From JAXGRD01 sp050946655 (GTDB lineage Bacteria; Bacillota; Clostridia; Peptostreptococcales; Anaerovoracaceae): 11,602 nt of DNA. The translations under genes were made by a program, and so were the position numbers. The stretch lies in NCBI GenBank assembly GCA_050946655.1, contig JBMNVE010000057.1:1-11602 (forward strand), read 5' to 3'. How positions within the stretch are numbered: the first letter of the stretch is position 1; each line of letters begins with the position of its first letter. This document shows positions 7,136 to 11,602 of the stretch, piece by piece. The notes beneath the pieces were generated by a model. The model saw only the letters and a program-made list of their open reading frames with translations, had not been told where the DNA came from and did no database searches.

Positions 7136-8611
7136 TTATTTCTTGATCCCTGCAATTACCTTTGCAAGTTCCTTCTTGGCAGCAATGTTGCCCTGACGAG
7201 CGATCATGATTCTCTGTGCCTGCGGTGATCCTGCACCGTGGAGAGATTCTGTTCTGTATCCCACAGCAGCGGAACCCAGACAGATGTTTTCGAGGAATCT
7301 GAGGATTCGCATTCTTTCTTCAGTTGTTCCCTGAGGAGATCCTGCAAAGTACTTGTTGCATACTTCGCCCAAGGTCTCACCGTTTCTGCCAACAGGTAGG
7401 TCGGACTTGAAGTCGCTTTCAGACGGCATGGTTACCATCAATCCACCGGCAATGTCCTCTGCCAATCTAACGATTTCATAGGGGAATCTTGTAACGTTCT
7501 GCTTACATACGTTTGCAAGGAGAAGGTCGATCTGATAGTTCCCCGCCTCTGTCGGATATCCCTCTGTGGAACATGCGATTCCGCAGCAGTACAGAGTTTC
7601 ATTCAGGTGAGTCATTTCGATGAGCTTGTCCTTGATGTGGCTTGCCTTCTGAGCGCCGTTATAGTCAGCTGCCAGAGCTGCAGCACCGATGATCACGTCA
7701 CCAACGCCAACCTTACATCCGCCGTAGGACTGTCTGTGGTATCCGGCAAATCTTTCTACCATCATTCCGGCAAAGTCATACTCTCCGCAGAGGAAGATTC
7801 TGTCATTGGGAATGAATACGTTGTCGAATACGACCAATGCTTCCTGTCCACCGAACTGCTTGTTTCCAAGGTCGATGTCGGCATCCTTTTCCAGCTTTCT
7901 GGTATCACAGGACTGTCTTCCGTATACCATGAACATTCCTTCTGCATCGGAAGGGCAAGCGAAGGATACTGCATAATCCTTGTCTTCTTCTCCCAGTGCG
8001 ATGGTGGGCATGATGATGTGCTCATGAGAGTTGATGGTTCCGGTCTGGTGAGCCTTTGCTCCGCGAACGACGATACCGTCTTCTCTTCTTTCAACGATGC
8101 GCATGAACAGATCTTTGTCCGCCTGCTTGGACGGGGAAAGGCCTCTGTCACCCTTGGGGTCGGTCATTGCGCCGTCAACGATGTAGTCGTTTTCCTGAAC
8201 GAACTTCAGGTACTTTTTAAAGTTTTCATGGTAGTTGGTCCCATATTTCTTGTCGGTCTCAAAGGTGGTGGAATAAACTGCGTTGAAAGCATCCATTCCC
8301 ACGCATCTCTGGAAGCAAGAAGCGGTCTTCTGTCCCAGAAGTCTCTGCATTTTCACCTTCTTTTTCAGGTCTTCTGTATCCTGGTGAAGATGGTTGAATC
8401 TGTTTACTGTCTCTCCGGTCAAGTTTGACTTTGCAGTCATCAGATCCACGTATTCAGGATCGTGAGCTGCATCGTAGGTCACTGCCACACAATTGATGGA
8501 CGGTCTGATAATTGGATGATCCACCCAATTGTCTACCTTTTCACCAAACATGTAGACTCTTGTCTTCATTTTACGTAAGCTTTCAATGTACTGCGCACCT
8601 GTCATCAACAT
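7136..8611 (-). CDS. abfD: 4-hydroxybutyryl-CoA dehydratase / vinylacetyl-CoA delta-isomerase
   Basis: A 491-residue flavin and [4Fe-4S] enzyme that converts 4-hydroxybutyryl-CoA to crotonyl-CoA by radical-type dehydration; it also isomerises vinylacetyl-CoA. All known cluster ligands are present at the numbers reported for the C. aminobutyricum enzyme: Cys99 and Cys103 (ASCFQRC), His292 and Cys299 (YHRQSYGGC). Proposed catalytic residues Thr190, Glu257, Tyr296, Lys300 and Glu455 are also in place. The acyl-CoA dehydrogenase-like fold is evident from the long central and C-terminal helical stretches. The start matches the family N-terminus (MLMT) and has AAGGAGGAG at 8622-8630. It follows the NifU-like gene after 81 bp, with no terminator between, and is followed by a hairpin and the Cys-rich gene. 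It is probably the key oxygen-sensitive step of the pathway. Confidence 0.97.
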   Translation of the reverse strand: MLMTGAQYIESLRKMKTRVYMFGEKVDNWVDHPIIRPSINCVAVTYDAAHDPEYVDLMTAKSNLTGETVNRFNHLHQDTEDLKKKVKMQRLLGQKTASCFQRCVGMDAFNAVYSTTFETDKKYGTNYHENFKKYLKFVQENDYIVDGAMTDPKGDRGLSPSKQADKDLFMRIVERREDGIVVRGAKAHQTGTINSHEHIIMPTIALGEEDKDYAVSFACPSDAEGMFMVYGRQSCDTRKLEKDADIDLGNKQFGGQEALVVFDNVFIPNDRIFLCGEYDFAGMMVERFAGYHRQSYGGCKVGVGDVIIGAAALAADYNGAQKASHIKDKLIEMTHLNETLYCCGIACSTEGYPTEAGNYQIDLLLANVCKQNVTRFPYEIVRLAEDIAGGLMVTMPSESDFKSDLPVGRNGETLGEVCNKYFAGSPQGTTEERMRILRFLENICLGSAAVGYRTESLHGAGSPQAQRIMIARQGNIAAKKELAKVIAGIKK

Positions 8612-8692
8612 AATATAAACACTCCTCCTTTATTTTTTTGGGGACAATCCGAACACCCATTGCTCGGAATACATCCTTTAGAAACTGATTTA

Positions 8693-8977
8693 TTATTCTC
8701 CTGCTTCCTTGTTCAATATTTTTCTAGCCATATCGATCAAGTCATCGCTGACAGAAGTATCCAAAACAACATCCTTCACTTCTTTTGTTTCCGCCATGAG
8801 GATCTCTTTCACAACATCCTCAACGGTGGACTGGGCAGAAGGGCAAGAAGCACAGGCACCGGTAAGCTTAACATAGGCTACACCGTCGTCGAATTTGCTC
8901 AAAGTTGCACCACCAAAATGCTCCGCCAAAACAGGATCCACTTTTTCTTTCAATATTTTTTCAATATTTTTGCTCAT
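8693..8977 (-). CDS. NifU-like C-terminal domain Fe-S scaffold protein
   Basis: A 94-residue stand-alone NifU C-terminal (Nfu) domain. The core motif GACASCPSAQST at residues 40-51 carries the CxxC pair (Cys42, Cys45) that binds a cluster at the dimer interface in this family. Nfu proteins carry and deliver Fe-S clusters to apo-enzymes in the cytoplasm. An ATG at 8977 is preferred over the GTG one codon upstream, because AAAAGGGA lies about 6 nt from the ATG. It is the first gene after the promoter at 9010-9038, directly ahead of abfD, whose product needs a [4Fe-4S] cluster. The context suggests, without proof, a dedicated or co-regulated cluster donor for AbfD. Confidence 0.92.
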   Translation of the reverse strand: MSKNIEKILKEKVDPVLAEHFGGATLSKFDDGVAYVKLTGACASCPSAQSTVEDVVKEILMAETKEVKDVVLDTSVSDDLIDMARKILNKEAGE

Positions 8978-9009
8978 CACAATCCCTTTTCTTGCTTTTT
9001 CTCAACCCA

Positions 9010-9038
9010 ATTATACTACCTCTACATATTGATTTCAA
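9010..9038 (-). promoter_or_regulatory. predicted sigma-A promoter of the nifU-like/abfD/abfT/4hbD operon
   Basis: On the minus strand a TTGAAA -35 (9033-9038) and a perfect TATAAT -10 (9010-9015) are separated by 17 bp. Transcription would start near 9003, giving a leader of about 25 nt before the ATG at 8977. No other strong promoter is seen between here and 4309, so it likely drives the whole fermentation operon. The short leader leaves no room for a riboswitch. Confidence 0.8.
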
Positions 9039-9202
9039 CCGCTTTGAAGTGTTTCTAAATTTCTGAAAATAGCGTATTGTCTTATAATAAAAAACTATTG
9101 ATTCACAGACTTATCCACATGGTCGCTGGACATTCGAAATAGAATTTTTTAGGGGCAAGGTGTGGCAGGCACATCCCCAGTGCCATGGTGTTTTCACAAA
9201 AC
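9039..9202. other. non-coding spacer with a GC-rich palindromic element
   Basis: This gene-free stretch lies between the lipoprotein terminator and the fermentation-operon promoter. The left part is AT-rich. Position 9111-9119 is TTATCCACA, a perfect DnaA-box consensus, but it is single. Positions 9152-9185 contain GGGG...CCCC and TGTG...CACA nested pairs (9152-9178), and an overlapping TGGCA...TGCCA pair (9163-9167 and 9181-9185 region). These alternative hairpins cannot form together. The element looks like a small dispersed palindromic repeat, but only one copy is in the window. No ORF with a ribosome site was found. Confidence 0.4.
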
Positions 9203-9248
9203 AATAAAGCCCTACAAGGAGCTTCCATGGGCTTTGTAGGGCTTTATT
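9196..9248 (-). terminator. rho-independent terminator of the 177-aa lipoprotein gene
   Basis: A 15-bp perfect inverted repeat, AATAAAGCCCTACAA (9203-9217) and TTGTAGGGCTTTATT (9234-9248), is extended by a G-U and a G-C pair. On the minus strand the stem ends in TTTATT and continues into GTTTTGT, giving the U-rich tail. It starts 33 nt after the lipoprotein stop. The A-tract on the other side could also allow termination from the plus strand, though no plus-strand gene ends here. Confidence 0.87.
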
Positions 9249-9281
9249 ATACACGATGCGTGATTTGCTTTTTAGCAATTC

Positions 9282-9815
9282 TTATTTGGCTTTGCACAGG
9301 AAGGTCGCTTCCTGCGTTTTACCATTTCCGTCCAGCTTGTTAATGGTTAATTTAAACTCTCCCGGATTAACGACCCCAAACGCGTCTAATCCTGTAGCCG
9401 TCTCTCCCTTCAAAGGATCTTTATCATACTCACTGACACCGGCCGCATAAGCTTTTCCATCCTTTCCTTTGGCATCTTTTACTTCAGCCCCTATGATTGC
9501 GGAATTAAAGTAAAGTCCTTTGGATTCATCTGAAGGATCAACATAACCGACATTCTCCAAAGAGTAGGAAACTGTATAAACCGCGCCGGGCTCCCAATCC
9601 TCAGAATCATTTCTATCTTGGATTTCTTTCACATCGGTGATGGTAAACTTCCACTGCCCCTCCACTTCCCAGGTTTCACCGACTTCGTATATCTTTTCTT
9701 TCGATTCTTTGTCTTTTCCGTTATCCGATTCATCTCCTCCATTAGAGTCTCCCGAACAGGCAATCAAGCCAACGGACAATATGGCTACAAGAACCATATA
9801 CAGCAACTTCTTCAT
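9282..9815 (-). CDS. secreted lipoprotein, DUF4352/DUF5067-like beta domain
   Basis: A 177-residue lipoprotein. The N-terminus is a type II signal peptide (MKKLLYMVLVAILSVG) ending in lipobox LIAC with Cys20 as the lipidation site. Next comes an acidic, Ser/Gly/Asp-rich linker (about 21-41) and a single domain starting at YEVGETWEVEGQWKFTI (43-59). That opening resembles extracellular immunoglobulin-like DUF4352/DUF5067-type domains of Firmicutes, whose function is unsettled. The protein should sit on the outer face of the membrane. A late Cys (FLCKAK) is the only other cysteine. GGGAGG at 9822-9827, 6 nt before the ATG, fixes the start. It has its own terminator and follows another small lipoprotein gene on the same strand. 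The domain family call is tentative. Confidence 0.82.
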   Translation of the reverse strand: MKKLLYMVLVAILSVGLIACSGDSNGGDESDNGKDKESKEKIYEVGETWEVEGQWKFTITDVKEIQDRNDSEDWEPGAVYTVSYSLENVGYVDPSDESKGLYFNSAIIGAEVKDAKGKDGKAYAAGVSEYDKDPLKGETATGLDAFGVVNPGEFKLTINKLDGNGKTQEATFLCKAK

Positions 9816-9860
9816 CTTGGACCTCCCTCTCTTCTTTTATCTGCTTTCCATCTTCTTCAA

Positions 9861-9881
9861 TGGATCAATGCAATCGATCCA
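9861..9881. repeat. short inverted repeat upstream of the lipoprotein gene
   Basis: TGGATC (9861-9866) and GATCCA (9876-9881) form a 6-bp palindrome spaced by 9 nt, about 45 nt before the start of the 177-aa lipoprotein gene. It could be an operator or chance. No strong promoter could be placed beside it. Confidence 0.3.
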
Positions 9882-9885
9882 ATCC

Positions 9886-9918
9886 CAAAACCCCCGGCAC
9901 CTCCAGGCTTACGGGGGT
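9886..9918 (-). terminator. rho-independent terminator of the 113-aa lipoprotein gene
   Basis: On the minus strand, 18 nt after the lipoprotein stop, ACCCCCG and CGGGGGT (pairing 9890-9896 with 9912-9918) form a 7-bp stem. It is followed by TTTT (9887-9890, overlapping the last pair). Shape and position fit an intrinsic terminator. Confidence 0.78.
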
Positions 9919-9935
9919 CTTTTGCAGCAGTCATA

Positions 9936-10277
9936 TTACTCTTCCCCATCCTCCTCTGAGGGTAGGTTGTACATGGCTATGCCGGTGGCGCCACCATCTT
10001 TAGAGATGGTAACCGTAAGCTGGCCCTCTCCATCCTTTCCTTCCCATTTATAGACTTTGCTGCCATCATCGTAAGCTTTTGTGCTTTCCTCATCCAACGT
10101 TCCATCCATTCCAATCGCCTTATTTACTTCATCCAACGTCATTCCGGAATATGGCTTGTCCAAAAGCATTTGATAGTCCTCCGCTGTGACATATTCCTTG
10201 CCGGAATCACCACTACAGGCAGCCATGGCAAAAACCAGCGCAAACACTGCCGCAATAGATAATATTCTTTTTTTCAT
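9936..10277 (-). CDS. small lipoprotein with BLIP/SmpA-like (DUF3862-type) domain
   Basis: A 113-residue lipoprotein. The signal peptide MKKRILSIAAVFALVFA ends in lipobox MAAC with Cys21. The mature part has a YQMLLDKPYSGMTLDEVNKA segment. A VYKWEGKDGEGQLTVTISKDG stretch follows, the helix-then-strand pattern (GMT-DEV-LG ... Y-W-G ... V-DG) of BLIP/SmpA-like domains such as DUF3862. It ends in an acidic tail (SEEDGEE). These domains are usually protein-binding; no specific role can be read here. The start at 10277 is preferred over in-frame GTG at 10310 and ATG at 10292, because AAGGAGGG lies just upstream and the signal peptide then begins properly with MKKR. The gene stands alone between a divergent thiN and its own terminator. 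Confidence 0.85.
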   Translation of the reverse strand: MKKRILSIAAVFALVFAMAACSGDSGKEYVTAEDYQMLLDKPYSGMTLDEVNKAIGMDGTLDEESTKAYDDGSKVYKWEGKDGEGQLTVTISKDGGATGIAMYNLPSEEDGEE

Positions 10278-10340
10278 TTTTCCCTCCTTCATAACCACGA
10301 AAAACTTCACCGTGGGTTAATGGTAGCACACCTTGCAGGA

Positions 10341-10364
10341 GAAAAACCTACCCGTGGCGGGTAG
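10341..10364 (-). terminator. terminator-like stem-loop between thiN and the small lipoprotein gene
   Basis: CTACCCG (10348-10354) and CGGGTAG (10358-10364) form a 7-bp stem with a 3-nt loop. Read on the minus strand it is followed by G and TTTTT (10342-10346), an intrinsic-terminator shape. It lies about 65 nt upstream of the lipoprotein start, so it would stop antisense transcription leaving thiN, or act as an attenuator if the lipoprotein promoter lies further upstream. No promoter was found that decides between these. Confidence 0.5.
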
Positions 10365-10367
10365 TTC

Positions 10368-10396
10368 TTTCCAATCCAGGCAAAATGATGTATACT
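10368..10396 (+). promoter_or_regulatory. predicted promoter of the thiamine pyrophosphokinase gene
   Basis: TTTCCA (10368-10373) as a weak -35 and TATACT (10391-10396) as a good -10 are separated by 17 bp. The expected start site, 6-7 nt after the -10, coincides with the ATG at 10403, which would make the mRNA leaderless. No TPP riboswitch can be recognised upstream. Confidence 0.5.
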
Positions 10397-10402
10397 CCAT
10401 TT

Positions 10403-11026
10403 ATGGAAAAATGCATCATCATCACCTCTTACATCGAGGGGACAATCAGGGAACTTGTCGATATATCCGAAAAAGATTATATCATCTGCGCAGACGGCGG
10501 ATACGATCTTGCCGTGGCAGAAAACATCACCCCCAGCATTGTCATAGGCGACTTTGATTCCTCCAACATCACCATCCCCCAGGGGATAAACATTGTGACA
10601 GTCCCTGTAAAAAAAGATGTGACCGACACCGCTCTATGCTTGGATCATGCCGCCGAAAAAGGCTACCGACATGTCCTCATTGTCGGTGGGATCGGTGGCC
10701 GCCTGGATCACACCATTGCCAACATCCAAAATATCTTCGCCTACACAAAACAGGGTATGTCTGTCATCATGGCGGATCAAGGGAACATCGTCATGGCCCT
10801 CATCAACGGAGGCACCACCATCCCACCTCGAGAGGGCCACAAACTCTCACTGTTCTCCCACAGCGATCTCTGCAGAGGTGTCACCGTCAGCGGTGCCCAG
10901 TACCCACTCCAAAACCATACCCTAACCGCTCAATTCCCTCTGGGCGTCAGCAATGAATTCGCGGGAGAGGATGTGACTGTGGAAGTGGAAAATGGAGAGC
11001 TGCTAATCATTATGAGTCGGGACTGA
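10403..11026 (+). CDS. thiN: thiamine pyrophosphokinase
   Basis: A 207-residue cytoplasmic enzyme of the COG1564 family that transfers pyrophosphate from ATP to thiamine, giving thiamine diphosphate. Family motifs are ADGGYD (residues 30-35), GDFDSS (49-54), KKDVTDTALCL (70-80) and GGRLDHTIANIQN (98-110). Length is typical of Firmicute ThiN (about 210). The ATG at 10403 puts the first beta strand (KCIIIT) right after the start, as in homologs. In-frame ATGs at 10385 and 10388 would add 5-6 residues and have only a weak AGG upstream. The predicted promoter points to transcription starting at or near 10403. It is the only complete plus-strand gene in the window and is divergent from the lipoprotein gene; no thiamine biosynthesis genes are adjacent, which fits a salvage role. 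Confidence 0.93.
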   Translation: MEKCIIITSYIEGTIRELVDISEKDYIICADGGYDLAVAENITPSIVIGDFDSSNITIPQGINIVTVPVKKDVTDTALCLDHAAEKGYRHVLIVGGIGGRLDHTIANIQNIFAYTKQGMSVIMADQGNIVMALINGGTTIPPREGHKLSLFSHSDLCRGVTVSGAQYPLQNHTLTAQFPLGVSNEFAGEDVTVEVENGELLIIMSRD

Positions 11027-11272
11027 GTGCCCTCCATCTATTCTACCTGTGCTTGTTATTTTCTCCATTTCAAACAAAAAAGAGCTCCAGTGAAGAATTA
11101 TTCTCCATCTCGGCTTTCCTTGGACGTTTTTGAAGAATGATTTTTTGTTTTTACAGCGATTTCGCTGAAACATGACCTTCAAATACTATATTTTACAATT
11201 AAATTCTCCATTACGACGTATATTATTGTTGAAATGGATATTTTTTATGGAACACCTTTTCCGTATTCTATA
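11027..11272. other. AT-rich intergenic region with a weak stem-loop
   Basis: No supported gene lies between thiN and the next gene. CAGCG (11154-11158) and CGCTG (11163-11167) form a 5-bp hairpin with an ATTT loop. It follows a T-rich run rather than preceding one, so it is a poor plus-strand terminator; no clear thiN terminator was found. Base composition becomes clearly more AT-rich from about 11130. An 11-bp direct repeat, TTGAAATGGAT, occurs at 11229-11239 and again at 11320-11330, over the start of the next gene. Confidence 0.4.
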
Positions 11273-11301
11273 TTTACTTTTATTTACATTTATAGTATTA
11301 T
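11273..11301 (+). promoter_or_regulatory. predicted promoter of the right-edge gene
   Basis: TTTACT (11273-11278) and TATTAT (11296-11301) are separated by 17 bp, each near the sigma-A consensus. Transcription would begin near 11308, just ahead of the AAGGGTGG ribosome site at 11310-11317. The surrounding sequence is very AT-rich, so chance matches are easy. Confidence 0.45.
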
Positions 11302-11324
11302 TTGTAAGTAAGGGTGGTTTTGAA

Positions 11325-11602
11325 ATGGATCCAAAATTATTCGAAGAGGAATTGATAAGAATTCGCAAGTCCATCAAAAAAGACAAGATGGAAATTTCTC
11401 GTCTGCCGCCGGGTATCCTATCGCAAACAGTTAAGAACGGGCGTGCCTACTTTATACTGACAGAAAATGGAAAGAAGCAAGGCATTACAAAAAATAAGCC
11501 TTTGGTTCATAAGTTAATACGGAAGCACTTTTTAAAAGAGCGGGTACAGCGATACATTATTCAAGAAAAACTTCTTATTCCTTTGGTAAAAAAAATAAAG
11601 TC
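11325..11602 (+). CDS. conserved hypothetical protein, N-terminal part (runs off the right edge)
   Basis: An open frame of 92 codons from an ATG with AAGGGTGG 7 nt upstream, uninterrupted to the window end. The start (MDPKLFEEELIRIRKSIKK) is helical. It is followed by LPPGILSQTVKNGRAYFIL (about 29-47), the pattern of a small beta-meander: sole Pro-Gly turn, then strand, NG turn, strand. Next comes NGKKQGITKNKPLVHKLIRK and a basic helix. I recall Firmicute hypothetical proteins with this layout (helix, LPxGxLS, tyrosine-rich strand, lysine-rich turn, then a helix of the type LAxKLxxKKYL). Some longer members have a nuclease-like C-terminus, but that part is out of view. The segment is lysine-rich and AT-rich compared with the rest of the window, which may mark accessory DNA. 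Function is not assignable here. Confidence 0.75.
   Translation, partial: MDPKLFEEELIRIRKSIKKDKMEISRLPPGILSQTVKNGRAYFILTENGKKQGITKNKPLVHKLIRKHFLKERVQRYIIQEKLLIPLVKKIK

Noticed and set aside
7607..8428. Plus-strand ORF of 273 codons opposite abfD
   Set aside because: Antisense shadow of abfD, produced by codon bias; no ribosome site or domain.
8650..8672. Inverted repeat TCCGA/TCGGA between the NifU-like gene and abfD as a terminator
   Set aside because: Only 5 bp with an 11-nt loop, and the A-rich run after it on the coding strand is not a U-tract. The two genes are better read as one transcript.
9111..9119. Perfect DnaA-box consensus TTATCCACA as a sign of a replication origin
   Set aside because: Only one box is present in the spacer, with no cluster, no DNA-unwinding element pattern and no dnaA, dnaN or rpmH nearby. 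A single 9-mer is compatible with chance.
10311..10384. tRNA-like sequence (GGGTTAATGGTAGCAC resembles a D-arm)
   Set aside because: No acceptor stem pairing, no anticodon arm and no GGTTCRANNCC T-loop at the right distance. The CTACCCG/CGGGTAG pair forms a simple hairpin instead.
10311..10402. TPP riboswitch ahead of thiN
   Set aside because: None of the conserved TPP-riboswitch sequence blocks (such as CUGAGA or the ACCUGA region) is present, and the predicted transcript has no leader.
11234..11311. 25-codon plus-strand ORF beginning MDIFYGTPFP upstream of the right-edge gene
   Set aside because: No ribosome site; it overlaps the predicted promoter and has AT-rich composition bias of non-coding DNA.
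11186..11386. 66-codon minus-strand ORF overlapping the right-edge gene
   Set aside because: Asn/Ile-rich low-complexity translation, no ribosome site, and antisense to a better supported plus-strand gene.

Overview
The window reads as a chromosomal segment of an anaerobic, amino-acid-fermenting Clostridia-type Firmicute. The evidence is purine-rich Shine-Dalgarno sites (AGGAGG, GGAGG) before most genes, sigma-A-like promoters with 17-bp spacers, and a complete 4-hydroxybutyrate-to-crotonyl-CoA gene set whose lengths and catalytic residue positions match, from memory, the Clostridium aminobutyricum enzymes. A relative of the C. aminobutyricum/Anaerovorax group is a reasonable guess, but the sequence alone does not prove it. 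No transposase, CRISPR array, rRNA or convincing tRNA was found.

Layout, left to right. (1) Positions 2-64 (+) hold the last codons of an OmpR-type response regulator, which converges on and overlaps the minus-strand block. (2) Positions 4206 down to 42 (-) form a four-gene operon with a clear promoter: a DUF975-like membrane protein, a MurE-like Mur ligase, a carboxyltransferase (OadA/PycB type) without a biotinyl domain, and a small DUF3311-like membrane protein. (3) Positions 9038 down to 4232 (-) form the 4-hydroxybutyrate fermentation operon: promoter, NifU-like Fe-S scaffold, 4-hydroxybutyryl-CoA dehydratase (abfD), an intercistronic hairpin, an uncharacterised six-cysteine 88-residue protein, 4-hydroxybutyrate CoA-transferase (abfT), 4-hydroxybutyrate dehydrogenase (4hbD), and a strong terminator. 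(4) Positions 9039-9202 are a spacer with a palindromic GC-rich element. (5) Two minus-strand lipoprotein genes follow, each with its own terminator. (6) A plus-strand thiamine pyrophosphokinase gene may be read from a leaderless transcript. (7) After an AT-rich spacer, the start of a plus-strand gene runs off the right edge.

How the genes work together: 4hbD interconverts succinate semialdehyde and 4-hydroxybutyrate. AbfT activates 4-hydroxybutyrate to its CoA ester, and AbfD (a [4Fe-4S]/FAD enzyme) dehydrates that to crotonyl-CoA, which would feed butyrate formation. The NifU-like gene at the head of the operon plausibly serves the AbfD cluster. The small Cys-rich protein between abfD and abfT is the most interesting unknown. 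No enzyme supplying succinate semialdehyde (a GABA aminotransferase or a succinate-semialdehyde dehydrogenase) lies in the window.
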